A stretch of DNA of 64,000 bases from Tribonema minus (taxonomy: Eukaryota > Sar > Xanthophyceae > Tribonematales > Tribonemataceae). Below are positions 12,407 through 21,793 of this stretch, one piece after another. Every line of letters starts with the position of its first letter. The first letter of the stretch is position 1. The translations under genes were made by a program, and so were the position numbers. The stretch covers positions 868,001 through 932,000 of the forward strand of contig JAFCMP010000257.1 in the NCBI GenBank assembly GCA_017506865.1. The letters are read 5' to 3'. The notes under the pieces are model-generated. The model was given only the letters and a program-made list of their open reading frames with translations, searched no databases and was not told the DNA's origin.

Positions 12407-12747
12407 GGCGGAAGGGCACCTAGCATGCTCCATCCGCCATGCCTCCCGGCAGCAGACCCTGCTGCGACGTGAGGGAATGGCGCATGGCTTTTTACCTTGT
12501 AGGGCGATGGAGCTTTGCGGCTGTAAGCTGCGGCTGAAGGTGACTTCGCCTCTGCTAGCAGCGCTTGCAGCCCTGATCGTCCTCCATCTCGCTGCGCCGC
12601 GGTGCGAGGTGTCTCTGATGGTGCCGATGCGCTCAATGGAGAGCGTTTTGCTACTTTTGATGCTGGCGCTGAGGCCTCAGTGCACGACGACGCTGCTAAA
12701 GGCTCCACATCGCTTCCATCACTATCTGCTGTGAGATCGTAGATCAT
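1352..12747 (-). CDS. FANCJ: FANCJ/BRIP1-type Fe-S DNA helicase, nine exons, C-terminus off the left edge
   Basis: Superfamily 2 5'-3' DNA helicase of the XPD/FANCJ class. The family unwinds forked DNA and G-quadruplexes and acts in interstrand-crosslink repair. Exons: 12747-11914, 11386-10796, 9165-8908, 7675-7516, 6192-5962, 5083-4694, 4074-3615, 2338-1803, 1452-1352. All phases agree, giving 1187 codons without a stop. Visible in order: a QPFQAQ Q-motif (~275), Walker A SPTGTGKT (~299-306), TRTQSQ motif Ia (~470), four cluster cysteines (~512, 530, 539, 571), CPYNY, a DEAH box split over exons 4/5 (~614-617), SGTLSPM, and LCFLPSYKLL at the end. Motifs V and VI must lie beyond position 1. 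CPYNY, SGTLSPM and CFLPSYKLL point to FANCJ rather than RTEL1 or DDX11, from memory of the families. The protein exceeds the usual core because of Gly/Ala/Ser runs in exons 1, 2, 6, 7 and 8. The start is the first Met in frame; a 5' UTR intron may end just before it. Confidence 0.85.
1640..1800. repeat. Intronic tandem copies and CCCTAAC array
   Basis: Two copies of a block containing GCAACATGCAGG...CTCTACGCTGCAT (about 1598-1640 and 1703-1745) precede an array of CCCTAAC/CCTTAAC units at 1756-1797. The array sits directly downstream of the exon 8 donor. Confidence 0.6.
1803..2338 (-). CDS. FANCJ: FANCJ-like exon 8: helicase domain 2 start, SGTLSPM
   Basis: Reads LTLRLWAMTASVCFREIAE and CVALASGTLSPM (motif III of the family). 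A Pro/Ala/Gly run of about 60 residues is inserted before TDEFKDGVGATLLAC, where human FANCJ has FQDEVGALLLSVC. It ends GACG|GTGAGA in phase 1. The acceptor CCGCAG lies a few bases after a long C-run. The intron downstream begins with telomere-like CCCTAAC repeats. Confidence 0.8.
3288..3450 (-). repeat. Donor echoes of FANCJ-like exon 7
   Basis: On the minus strand, GACAACGCTCAGCAC-like and CACTACAG|GTGTGTTG copies recur at about 3288-3306, 3370-3390 and 3428-3450, downstream of the true donor at 3615. The whole stretch 3140-3620 is built of imperfect repeats containing this segment. Confidence 0.5.
3615..4074 (-). CDS. FANCJ: FANCJ-like exon 7: basic segment, poly-Gly run, arch end
   Basis: Carries a basic KKRPRPAAP stretch, an acidic SSDSEGSDGDD patch, a poly-Gly run, then TLNLVTSLLTVAQFLL and AQHYR. 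The phase-2 donor CACTATAG|GTGTGTG joins exactly to exon 8, so that HYR|MCVARSRP aligns with the DYKIAIQQ region of human FANCJ. A stronger-looking GTGAGC donor 37 bases earlier gives the wrong phase. Confidence 0.65.
4694..5083 (-). CDS. FANCJ: FANCJ-like exon 6: arch region with Gly/Ser run
   Basis: It begins LARWLDKDARRILAAVQGD, which aligns with the arch helices after the DEAH box, then CFSGAEAAAVLRDKAGI. The last third is a Ser/Gly/Asp run coded by GGC/GGT repeats, which on the plus strand looks like long GCC ORFs. Two acceptor echoes lie upstream at about 5213 and 5362. Confidence 0.75.
5208..5420 (-). repeat. Two acceptor echoes of FANCJ-like exon 6
   Basis: Copies at about 5213-5265 and 5360-5415 repeat the exon's first ~45 bases with an adjoining CTGCAG-type or decayed acceptor. 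They would read LAKWLDKDARRIL and LARWLGQDARRIL against the true LARWLDKDARRIL. Spacing is about 150 bases. They lie upstream of the true acceptor on the coding strand. Confidence 0.8.
5962..6192 (-). CDS. FANCJ: FANCJ-like exon 5: EAHN of the DEAH box and helical arch
   Basis: It completes the DEAH box (split GAC G|AG) and reads EAHNIASFCRESASLDLTLE, very like the human EAHNIEDCARESAS. A charged coiled region with KAEKKRAKERRQ follows. The acceptor GTTGCAG|AGGCG is the last of an eightfold array (see 6258-6862). Confidence 0.85.
6258..6862 (-). repeat. Array of seven acceptor echoes of FANCJ-like exon 5
   Basis: The block GCAGAAGCTGGCAATGTTGT followed by GCGCCTCTGCAACAG (plus strand) recurs near 6263, 6357, 6450, 6551, 6643, 6734 and 6819, with a period of about 92-95 bases; the true edge is at about 6168. 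Each unit holds the first ~25 exon bases (EAHNIASFC), the CAG acceptor and intron. The three or four copies nearest the true exon are almost perfect; the farther ones decay. Confidence 0.9.
7064..7290. repeat. Threefold ~78-bp tandem repeat in the intron
   Basis: Units begin near 7069, 7148 and 7226 with GCTAGCCTC..TGTCACGTGTGT and end in TGACGATCGCTGA-like sequence. They adjoin the exon 4 body echo. No coding content. Confidence 0.75.
7300..7440 (-). repeat. Body-plus-donor echo of FANCJ-like exon 4, with a stop
   Basis: Copies about 75 exon bases (VLDPNIRRMAKVDIKGAVII) and the GTGAGG donor together with ~50 bases of intron. The tandem unit is about 150 bases. In this copy the CPYNYV region contains a TAG, and the Asp of the DEAH box is Gly, so it cannot serve as a working alternative exon. 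Confidence 0.85.
7516..7675 (-). CDS. FANCJ: FANCJ-like exon 4: fourth Fe-S cysteine, CPYNY, start of DEAH
   Basis: 53 codons plus one base. It reads KCAAEQIDGCAYF, whose second Cys is the fourth cluster ligand, then LCPYNYVIDPNI and AVIIFD, the hydrophobic strand that ends in the Asp of the DEAH box. The donor is GTGAGG in phase 1. Partial copies of this exon lie on both sides: an acceptor copy at 7738-7775 and a body-plus-donor copy at 7300-7440. Confidence 0.85.
7738..7775 (-). repeat. Acceptor echo of FANCJ-like exon 4
   Basis: On the coding strand GCCGCAG|AAATGCGCAGCGG repeats the true edge CTGCAG|AAATGCGCAGCGG about 85 bases upstream of it, then diverges. Confidence 0.75.
8700..8730 (-). 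repeat. Donor echo of FANCJ-like exon 3
   Basis: GATCTGGGGGGCATGACCGA and the following CAGC|GTGAGT repeat the exon 3 end (GATCTGGGGCGTCAACGACA, CAGC|GTGAGT) about 200 bases downstream. Used as an exon it would have to borrow an acceptor at about 8757; this is not needed for the frame. Confidence 0.65.
8908..9165 (-). CDS. FANCJ: FANCJ-like exon 3: first three Fe-S cysteines
   Basis: 86 codons starting LEQVVNQLRAFEPLL, which continues motif Ia as in FANCJ. Cysteines in FTC, AGC and SLC fit the first three cluster ligands, with spacings of 18 and 9 residues. It ends GVNDS before a GTGAGT donor. The preceding intron (9166-10795) is 1.6 kb and holds a GT microsatellite and imperfect repeats around GCTGAGCACTGCTTCA (9410-9770). 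Confidence 0.8.
9300..9342. repeat. (GT)n microsatellite
   Basis: About twenty uninterrupted GT dinucleotides in the intron between exons 3 and 2, next to G-runs. Confidence 0.95.
10796..11386 (-). CDS. FANCJ: FANCJ-like exon 2: Walker A and motif Ia
   Basis: 197 codons, phase 0 at both ends. It opens LLVMSHLLTAAMEGKHTLLE and runs into SPTGTGKT, the ATP-binding loop. A Pro/Ala-rich insert of roughly 130 residues follows where human FANCJ also has a long insert. The exon ends in YYCTRTQSQ (motif Ia). The acceptor follows a C-run of about twenty bases on the coding strand. The ~0.5 kb intron before it is the GC-AG one. Confidence 0.8.
11914..12747 (-). CDS. FANCJ: FANCJ-like exon 1: acidic/Ala-rich N-terminus and Q motif
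   Basis: Encodes 278 residues starting MIYDLTADSDGSD. A long Ala/Pro low-complexity stretch follows, then a conserved end with aromatic/basic residues and QPFQAQ, which matches the Q-motif region before Walker A. The exon ends in a GC donor (CAG|GCAAGT) in phase 0, a known minority intron class. A possible acceptor (ATATCTGCAG) sits directly before the start Met, so an upstream non-coding exon is likely. Upstream in-frame codons to 12813 lack another ATG. Confidence 0.7.
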
Positions 12748-13069
12748 GCTGCAGATATCACGAAAGAGCCTTGCGAAGACGCGTTGTCGCCATGTCAACA
12801 GTGAAGTTTGCAAGCATCGATGCTGCCTCTTGCCCTATTCGATGCAGAGGAGGAGGGGCGTCGGCTGCAAAAAACTTTTTCTTTCAACGACAACTTCAAT
12901 CTTAACTTCAACCGATTTGGGCGCGAAAAAAAAATCTCCTGCACTGCCAGTTTGTGTTACTCAAGCAATGGCATGGCGTGCTCTAATCTTGTTGCGTTGT
13001 GATCACATGTGCACAAGTCTGAGTCAATGCAAGTCACTTGGTGACGTCAGGCAATACGATACGCAGGCA
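12748..13069. other. Upstream region of the FANCJ-like gene
   Basis: Less GC-rich than the gene, with an A8 run at about 12929. It could hold the promoter or a 5' UTR exon. I see no TATA box or other clear element. Confidence 0.4.
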
Positions 13070-14189
13070 GGTGGCAGATGCAAGTGCGCTTGATCATCCA
13101 TGAGACACACATTATAATGCGCATGCACACATACCACAATAATATGAACACACGCACACACACACGCACACACACAGACACACACTGATGTCATCTTGTC
13201 AAGTTCAAGTTGCATTTACTTTTTGGTGGAGAGGCGGATGGGAAAAGCATGCTCACATCACCCCTGATTGATGCTGATCCTGAGTGGGCCCATTACTGGC
13301 CCTGCCATTGCACAGAATTTAAGCCTCCCCCCCCCCCCCCCCCCCCCTCCTGTCCTTCAAGTTTTGTTCTCCCCCCAACCAGGACACATGTTCCAGCTAG
13401 AAGTGGTTTTGACCAAGAAAACTGCTATAGGGACTGGTGGGTGGACTCCGAATGTCGCTTGTTGCTCCTCGTCGCCTTAGCTGCTGTTCCTTGCATGCCT
13501 GAACATACGGCGAACAACCTGGCAGAGATGTGTTAGCTGGCGCACACATTGCAAACCTGCCAGGACATGGGAGAAACACTTGCACATGCCAAACAAATCC
13601 GGAGTTTGGATTGACATTTACAGACCGTAGCGTTTTCTGAGGTACATTCATTGATCACTTTGAAAACCAGCATGTCAAGTGATGGGTGATGCTTGGGCCA
13701 CTTGAAGTTTGCTGCAAAGAAGAAAAGAATGCTCACACTTGCCTGGTAAAGAAGTGGTATGTCTTGGTGCGACACCAGACTCTGTATCGAGGCCCCCACA
13801 CCGCGCCAAGGTGCAGACCATTCGCAAAGGAACTACACTAATTGAAGAGACTAATTGCTATTGACGACAAAAATTGTGCACTTCAAAGTAGAACTGAGTT
13901 GTTGCATTTAGAACCAGAAAGCAGCCTCCAGCAACAACCGAGCTAAAATTCAGGCGTATTGTGGTCAGGTGTTTGGAAATGGACTGCTAAAACAGGGCTG
14001 ACCACGAAGGAATTTCACAAAAACTCGCTGGTTGCCTTTTTTTTCTCCAGCGGGAACTGAGTCTAATAAACCGACACCTGAGAATCGAAATTGTCGCTTG
14101 AAGTATATAGTTGACGAATAAAGCTACAAGCAAAAATTCTTCAGCGCAATGCGATGCGCACTTGCTAAATCCCGTGTTTTTACCAGCAC

Positions 14190-14337
14190 TGTGTGCCCAG
14201 GTGTTGTCGACACAACGCATCTCGGTACCTGTACGACAGTGGGCGTACAGGTACTGTCGTACAAGTACGGACGGATGTGTTGTATCACTGTCGTACCGGT
14301 ACCGAGATGCGTTGTATCGACAACACCTGGGCGCACA
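14190..14337. mobile_element. Hairpin MITE, copy A
   Basis: 148-bp near-palindrome. Ends are TGTGTGCCCAGGTGTTGTCG and the reverse complement of TGTGCGCCCAGGTGTTGTCG, with the repeats continuing through CATCTCGGTACC. It is flanked by GCAC direct repeats (14186-14189, 14338-14341), which look like a 4-bp target-site duplication. Non-autonomous DNA transposon; superfamily unknown. Confidence 0.8.
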
Positions 14338-15024
14338 GCACCCACAGTGACTGCAAGTGTGCCTCACTGTGATGATCCAAACTTGGAAGGGCATTCGGAC
14401 AGAGGGGATGGCCCGGGAAGGCAGGGGGCGACGGAGTCCCCCAGCCCCCCAGAAAAGGACACATGCGCATCATGCCCTCCTGCAACCAAGACTGCTTCTG
14501 GTTGCCAGCCACCGAGAGTCCCCAAGACCGGCTCTAGTCAGATCACGTGCTTGCACACAGGCCGCGCTACGCAGTGTGTCGGCTGAGTGTTCATCGACCC
14601 AGGGACACCATACAAGCCTCCCACACAGCTCTCAGAACTGCAACTGCCGAACCCAAGCAACGAGAATTGCCTGAACTCCATGTCCGAATGCCCGCACAAA
14701 GTTGAGAATGTTCAACAGCATATGTCTTCCCGCAGGCTATGAAGGCGAAGAATGAGCTACACTTGAGTCGATGCTCCTGCCCGCTATCGCGGTCAAGCAC
14801 AGGCCACTTGACGAGCATTCCATCCCTGTGCGCTATTGTCTGAGATGACTCTCGTAATGGTAATGGAGCGGTGCACGTTTGTGTGGCGATGGCAGCAAAC
14901 ATTGAAAGCCTCAGCTACAGCAGCAGCTACACCATGCGTGCAGCGCATGCGGTAACTCGCGACACCAGCCAGCAGCCCGACACCAGCACTACTAAGACCA
15001 TCGAAAATACGCAGAAAATAAAAA

Positions 15025-15552
15025 ATGACATATATATTTCCAGAAATTTTTTTAGGATCATCTTTACTATTACTTTTAATAGGTGGTAGTATTTTAGGAT
15101 CATCGCCAAAATACAATTACCCAATTATTTGTTTTCACTCTTTGACATGTTTAATTTTAATATGGGTAATCTTTTTAATGAACGCTGACATTGACAATTC
15201 TAAAATAATTACTAATTATTTTATTGTAGACACTTTAAGCAACAACGCTAAAATTATAATGAGTATTGGACTTTTGGCTTGTTTATGTATTGGAAAAAAT
15301 AAAAAAATAAAAATTTTTGAGTATTATGTTTTAATTTTACTTGGATTTTTAGGTTTATGCTTTTTAACAATATCATATGACATAATATCAGTTTATTTGT
15401 CTTTAGAACTTATAACATTATCATTCTACATTTTAGCGACTTTCCAAAGATCATCTGTATTTTCAACTGAAGCAGGCTTAAAATATTTTCTTTTAGGTGC
15501 GATCTCTTCAGCTTTATTGTTGTTTGGGGCCAGTTTTTTTATATTTATTTAA
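15025..15552 (+). pseudogene. nad2: nad2 5' fragment (NADH dehydrogenase subunit 2) in NUMT
   Basis: A 175-residue open frame starting MTYIFPEIFLGSSLL, with at least four hydrophobic membrane segments and the family signature YLSLELITLSFYILA near residue 130. It is followed by a Lys-type GLKYFLLGAISSALLLFGAS helix typical of complex I antiporter-like subunits. It stops a few residues after that helix, about a third of the way into a normal ~480-residue protein. It cannot be a functional nuclear gene: there is no targeting peptide and it is truncated. Confidence 0.85.
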
Positions 15553-15564
15553 AATGATTTATTA

Positions 15565-15842
15565 TTAAGATCCCCACCAGTAAATACAAACAAAAAGGAA
15601 TAACCATACCACATCAACAAAATGCCAATACCAAGCAGCAGCTTCAAAGCCAAAATGATGACCACGACTGAAATGATTTATATACAAGCGTAAAGAACAC
15701 ACACCAATAAAAAGTGTACCAATAATAACATGAAATCCATGGAACCCTGTTGCTATATAAAAAACAGAACCGTAAATCCCATCAGACATGCTAAAACTTG
15801 CTGTTTTGTATTCAAATACTTGTAAACTTGTAAAAATTACTG
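15565..15842 (-). pseudogene. cox3: cox3 3' fragment (cytochrome c oxidase subunit III) in NUMT
   Basis: About 92 C-terminal residues including [40 protein letters not shown] and the terminal WWGS before TAA. These are hallmark cox3 motifs. The N-terminal two-thirds are absent, cut at the right edge of the insert. All codons are standard. Confidence 0.9.
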
Positions 15843-16743
15843 CTAGCACTCCAACTTGACCACTTCTCTACATGTTGGGTCATGCGGGGCATGCTGGCAC
15901 ATGATCACCATGGTGAGATTGGCCAAACCAGTGCACCAGTAGTGCTGCTACGTCGGTCAGTGTCACTTGTGAGCGCACGGTTGCATCAGGACGCAGAAGC
16001 TGATAACGTTGCTTGGCGCTCTCAGATTGCTGCCACTAAGCGCACCGCAGCATTGCTAGCCATCTCAAACAATACTGCACTGACAGGATGTGTGAATGCT
16101 TGCCAAACGACATGCTGCTCACCAATGCAGTAGGCAGGTGGAAGGGCCCTCATGCTGTCCATATCTGGCCGTGAATGCCTCAGGTGAGCCAATGCTGATG
16201 AACGCCCTACAGGCTACAACTCTCCCAACCCAGGCCAGGGCATCCGCTGCAGCAGACGCGATGGGGCCTCTGAGCTTACTCCGCCGACGCAAGGTCTGAA
16301 CCCCGCTGGCACCAGCTGCGTCACGCCTAGAACGCCAAGGATGATGTTGAGGCACCCACGCAAATGCTGCCTCAGGGGAGGGCCGCAATGGCCCCTGCAA
16401 CCACGCTGCCGGTGGTCGCCACCCATACCATCTCCCGTGTGTGTGCGCCAAGATATGGCAGGCTTGTTGCCTCACCCAGCACACACACGGGCCTCGCTGC
16501 GCGTAGCAGGCACGCGAGATGGGCCACAGAAGCTCTGAGATGAATACTCAGCATCCTCTGGACCTCCTGGCCGGACTAGGCAGTCGCGCTGCTGTGTGAA
16601 CAAAAACGCGATCCCAGCCTCGGCGGTTACACTGACTCGTTAGACTCGTTGAGGGTTAGGCTCAGGGCTAGGGTTAGGTGAACACTGCGACCACTACCGC
16701 TGTGAAAAAAGCAGGAGTTTTTTTTAGGTATGTGATGTCAATT

Positions 16744-17126
<383 letters not shown>

Positions 17127-17689
17127 TTCAGGAGCTTCTGGCTCCAATTTTCAGAAATTCAGGCATCATTGAGCCTGAAACTGCCGCAGCGTTGTTCCTA
17201 TCAAAAGCTCATGCTTAAGAATTCGCAGTATGTAGTGCCGTGATGAGCGCCGCTTGACATAAGTATACAGATGTCCGACTGAGTCACAATTGGTGCACAA
17301 ATGCACGATATGCTTGGTTTACGCTCATTGCAACATGTTCATCCTGTGGTAATGCCTTACCCAGATTGCAAGGGATCTGCAGGCCTGGTATACAGGCTGG
17401 CTGGCCAGTCGGGTGCACGCGCAGACCAAAATAACTGTCACCTCTGTTGTACGCACACATCCAACTGTCAGTGAGTCAGCTGAGTGAGCGACTCTTGGCA
17501 TGCTTGCCTTTTAAATTAAATTTTGTATTTTTACGGCATGCGGTGCTCTGAGTATACTATGGTCTGCTGTATTCATGTTCTCCTGCGTAATGAGAAGAAC
17601 ATGACTACATATCTAAGTCAATAAGCAAGCAATCAATTTGTGCATGCAACCTCAATTTTTTTAGCAAGTTGAACTTCATGACACCTGCT
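17127..17689. other. Unique spacer between the duplicated blocks
   Basis: AT-richer than its surroundings. No ORF with recognisable content and no repeat seen. Confidence 0.4.
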
Positions 17690-18750
17690 GCATGTGGCAC
17701 ATGCACTTGATCAGCCTTGGGACACGTTCAGCATGATATGCATGCAGACTCAAGCTAAAATGATGTGCATGCAGACACAATAGCTTGAAGCACCCAACAT
17801 ACACACACACACTCACACACACCGATGTCATATTGTGAAGTTCAGTTTGCATTGACGTTTTGGTGGAGATGTGGAGAGGAGAAAAGGGGAAAGCATTCTC
17901 GCTGTGGCACCAACCCCCTTTGTAGAAATGGCCCTGAAAAGGTCGATTCTGGCTCGCCATGACACTGTTCCTCCCCTACTTGATTCTCCCCCGATCAATA
18001 CATGTGTGACAAGAAGTGGTCCTGGCCAACAGTATTACTGCAGTATAGGGAGTGTTGAGCGGACTCCGGATGTCGCTTCATGCTCCTCGCCACCTTGGCT
18101 GCTGTTCCGTGCGGACCCTGAACACATCGAGGACAGCTTTGCAGAAACGCGTTAGCTGGCGCACACATTGCGAACCTGCCAGGTGGACATAAGAGAAACA
18201 CTTGCACATGCCACCAAAGAAATTCAAACACCTAGGTGATGGTAGCTGCATGGGCCACTTGAAGTTTGCAGCAAATACGATAAGAATACCCACACTTGCC
18301 TGAGAAAGCAGTGGTCTGTCTTACTTGGACACCAATCTCTGTGTCGAAGCCCCCACACCGCGCCAAGGTGCAGACCATTAGCAGAGGACCTACACTACTC
18401 AACGAGACTAAATTGCTATTGATGACGAAAATAATGCACTTCAAATTAGAACTGAGTTGTTGCATTTGGAACCAGAAAGCAACCTCCAGCAACAACCGAG
18501 CTAAAATTCAGGCGTATTGTGGTCAGGTGTTGGGAAATGGACTGCTAAAACAGGGCTGACCACGAAGGAATTTCACAAAAACTCGCTGGTTGCCTTTTTT
18601 TTCTCCAGCGGGAACTAAATCTAATAAACCGACACCTGAGAATCGAAATTGTCGCTTGAAGTATATAGTTGACGAATAAAGCCGCAAGCAAAAATTCTTC
18701 AGCCCAATGTGATGCGCACTTGCTAAATCCCGTGTTTGTAGTACCAGCAC

Positions 18751-18895
18751 TGTGTGCCCAGGTGTTGTCGATACGACGCATCTCGGTACCTGTACGACAG
18801 TGTTGTACAGGTGGCATCGTACAGTCACCGAGATGCGTTGTATCACTGTCGTACAGGTACCGAGATGCGTTGTATCGACAACACCTGGGCGCACA
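18751..18895. mobile_element. Hairpin MITE, copy B
   Basis: 145-bp counterpart of the copy at 14190, with the same flanking GCAC repeats. It was therefore inserted before the block duplicated. The loop has diverged between the copies. Confidence 0.8.
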
Positions 18896-20448
18896 GCACC
18901 CACAGTGACTGCAAGTTTGCCTCACTGCGATGATCAAAACTTTGAAGGGCGTTCGAACAGAGGGGATGGGCCGGGAAGGCAGGGGGCGACGGAGTCCCCA
19001 AGCCCCCCAGAAAAGGACACATGCGCATCATGCCCTCCTGCAACCAAGACTGCTTCTGGTTGCCAGCCACCGAGAGTGCCCTAGACCGACTCTAGTCAGA
19101 TCACGTGCTAGCACACAGGCCGCGCTACGCAGAGTGTCGGCTGAGTGTTCATCGACCCAGGGACACCATACTAGCCTCCCACACAGCTCCCAGCACTGCA
19201 ACTGCCGAACCCAGGCAATGAAAATTGCCTGGACTCCATGTTCGAATGCCCGCGCAATGTTGAGAATGTTCAACAGCATTGCTTCCCTCTGGCAATCACA
19301 GTAAACAATGGGCTGCATTTGAGTCAATGCTCCTGCCTAGTAACGTGCGCAAGCACAGGTCACTTGATGAGCATTCCATCCCTGTGCGCTATTGTCTGAG
19401 ATGACTCTCGTAATGGTAATGGAGCGGTGCACGTTTGTGTGGCGATGGCAGCAAACATTGAAAGCCTCAGCTACAGCAGCAGCTACACCATGCGTGCAGC
19501 GCATGCGGTAACTCGCGACACCAGCCAGCAGCCCGACACACCAGCACTACTAGCACTCGAGCTTGACTACATCTCTACATGGTGGTCATGCGGGGCATGC
19601 TGGCACATGATCACCATGGTGAGATCGGCCAAATCAGTGCACCGGTGGTGCTGCTGCGTCGACCAGTGTCACTTGTGAGCGCACGGCTGCATCAGGATGC
19701 AAAGGCTGTTTATGCTACTTAGCGCTTTCAGATTGCTGCCACTAGGCGCACCGCAAAGTTCCTAGCCATCTCAAAGAATACTGCACCGACAGGATGTGTG
19801 AATGCTTGCCAAACGACGCCCGCTTACCAGCGTAGGCAGGTGGAAGGGCCCTCATGCTGTCCATCTCTGGCCGAGAATGCCTCAGGTGAGCCAATGCTGA
19901 TGAACGTCCTTCAGGCTACAACTCTCCCAAACCCAGGCCAGGGCATCCGCTGCAGCAGACGCGATGGGACCTCTGAGTTTACTCCACCGACGCAGTGTCT
20001 GAACCCCGCTGACACCAGCTGCGCCACGCCTAGAACACGAAGGATGATGCTGAGGCACCCACGCAGATACAGCCTCAGGGGAGGGCCGCAATGGCCCTTG
20101 CGACCACGCTGCCGGTGGTCGCCACCCACACCATCTCCCGTGTGTGTGCGCCAAGAAATGGCAGGCTTGTTGCACCCAGCACACATACGGGCCTCGCTGC
20201 GCGTAGCAGGCACACGATGTGGGCCGCAGAAGCTCTGAGATGGATACTCAGCATCCTCTGGACCTCCTGGCCGGACTAGGCAGTCGTGCTGCTGTGTGCG
20301 AAAAACAGCGATCCAGCCTCGGCGGTTATATGGACTCGGTGACTCGTTGAGGGTTAGGCTCAGGACTAGGGTTAGGTGAACAGTGCGACGCCTTTGGAAA
20401 AATAAAAACAATGCTGGAGTTTGAAAAGTGGTATGTGATGTCAATTTA

Positions 20449-20457
20449 CAGCAGCAG

Positions 20458-20500
<43 letters not shown>
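20449..20500. repeat. (CAG)~15 array
   Basis: Shorter paralogue of the array at 16747, interrupted near its start by an AAG. Confidence 0.9.
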
Positions 20501-20501
<1 letters not shown>

Positions 20502-20688
20502 CAGTCTCAATGCGGTCGAGCAGGAGCTCATCGACCTCGAGGATGATCATTCGACAAGCAGGGCGAGGCTGCGCGCGACAAGCAGCAGCTTAAGCTTGAT
20601 TAGTGACTCTAGTGTCGACCGAATGTCGAGTGGCTTGAGTCAACTCAATCTGTGTGACTTCTGGAGTTGTTGTCGCTTTCTTGCTTAG
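20449..20688 (+). pseudogene. CAG-repeat plus coiled-coil exon, copy B
   Basis: Counterpart of 16748-17126. It has only about fifteen CAG units, read as poly-Gln here because a base differs after the repeat, then SLNAVEQELIDLEDDH. A small length change after that shifts the frame relative to copy A, and homology ends near 20590. Probably non-functional. Confidence 0.4.
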
Positions 20689-20689
20689 A

Positions 20690-21790
20690 CACACGAACAC
20701 TGCTCTTGAATTGATAATGTTCATTGGCATGATGGTATGATAAATGCAAACGTGGTCATTATGATGTTGGTGTGGCCACCCAGACAACCACGTTGCCATA
20801 CATCTCATACTTTGGCATGTGGTCGACCATTTACTCATTTTTGCATGTGGCCATGGCCATACTGGAAATTCACAACTGTGCAGGCCGGCCACCATGACAT
20901 TGTCATAATCTGGCGAAACATGACCTGACAGTGTCGCAGGTCTTTACACAATGGTGACATATGCTGGTGAGTTGAACATACATGAAGTGTACAAAATGCC
21001 TGCAGCCACACTGCATTCTTGCGAAGGTGTCCTTGTAAAAAAATACTCCTATGTAGCAGTGACGAGCACAACACATCGATGACTTCACAATGTATACTCA
21101 ATCTCGGTACCTGTATACGTTGCATCGACAACACCTGGGCGCACAACAGGACGCATAAGGTCAGCTCAAGTGACGGGTCGGATGTCATTAGTTTTGCAAT
21201 GATGCGTGTATTGAGTGCAACCATCTGCTCTGGTAGAGGCTTCTGTCGGGATTCTGAAGTCGAAGTACTACAAACAGTTTACTCAGTGTGGTGACAGCAG
21301 CAGCTGTATAAGAGTCCAGCTTCCATGTTTCTATCCCGATATTCTTCACCGCCGTCATTTCGCATCATATACTGAGCCATCTGCCTCTGAGTCTGTGCTT
21401 ATTTGACAGGGACCACGGGCGCTGTGGGTGTACATGTACTCATATTCCCGAGTTCACCTTATCGTGTCGTAGTGAGTCGTCACTTGCGTCAAAGTGTGTC
21501 GTTGCCGCACAATTATAGCTATTGGTACGCAGGTATCAGTGTTCAAGGCAAAAGCGAGAGGTGAACGCAAGGCAGAAGTATTACTTTGATGACATTGTGC
21601 GTACGCGCACTGCAAGCGAGTGTGTGCAGTGCGTGCATTAATGTGGCAAGTGCGAGATCAAGCGAACCAGAGAGAGTGCAGGTGCCACCGGCGGTTCTGC
21701 TCTGTAGTGTACTTGCCGCTCAATTGCCGCTCACGCATGCAAAGACGAAGACAGCGTCGATTTAAAAGTCGATTTCAAAGGAAATTCGGC
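20690..21790. other. Intergenic; nothing but a MITE relic
   Basis: Apart from the MITE relic at 21101-21145 I see no gene, RNA or repeat. It lies 3' of the IQ-motif gene (minus). Confidence 0.4.
21101..21145. mobile_element. MITE relic (one end)
   Basis: ATCTCGGTACC and then ATCGACAACACCTGGGCGCA match the right half of the hairpin element; the left arm is missing. Confidence 0.6.
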
Positions 21791-21793
21791 GCG

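Larger units (their letters stand above)
14995..15842. other. Nuclear mitochondrial insert (NUMT) of two joined fragments
   Basis: AT-rich island with sharp edges in GC-rich DNA. It holds the 5' part of nad2 (plus) and the 3' part of cox3 (minus), facing each other. nad2 breaks off inside the gene close to the cox3 stop, so two mitochondrial pieces were joined or the source was rearranged. Host CTA occurs at both edges (14992-14994, 15843-15845) and once at the empty site in copy B, so it is microhomology or a 3-bp duplication. Both frames are open with TGG for Trp, which suggests a recent transfer. Confidence 0.9.
17690..20590. repeat. Segmental duplication, copy B (without insert)
   Basis: Direct tandem copy of 13070-16960. 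The hairpin MITE, telomere-like GGGTTAGGCTCAGG block and CAG/coiled-coil end are all present. The position matching the mitochondrial insert is an uninterrupted CTA at 19550-19552. Confidence 0.85.

Noticed and set aside
1352-12747. RTEL1, DDX11 or XPD instead of FANCJ
   Set aside because: All share the Fe-S helicase layout, but EAHNI..CRESAS, CFLPSYKLL and SGTLSPM in this order fit FANCJ best from memory; a phylogeny of the helicase core would settle it.
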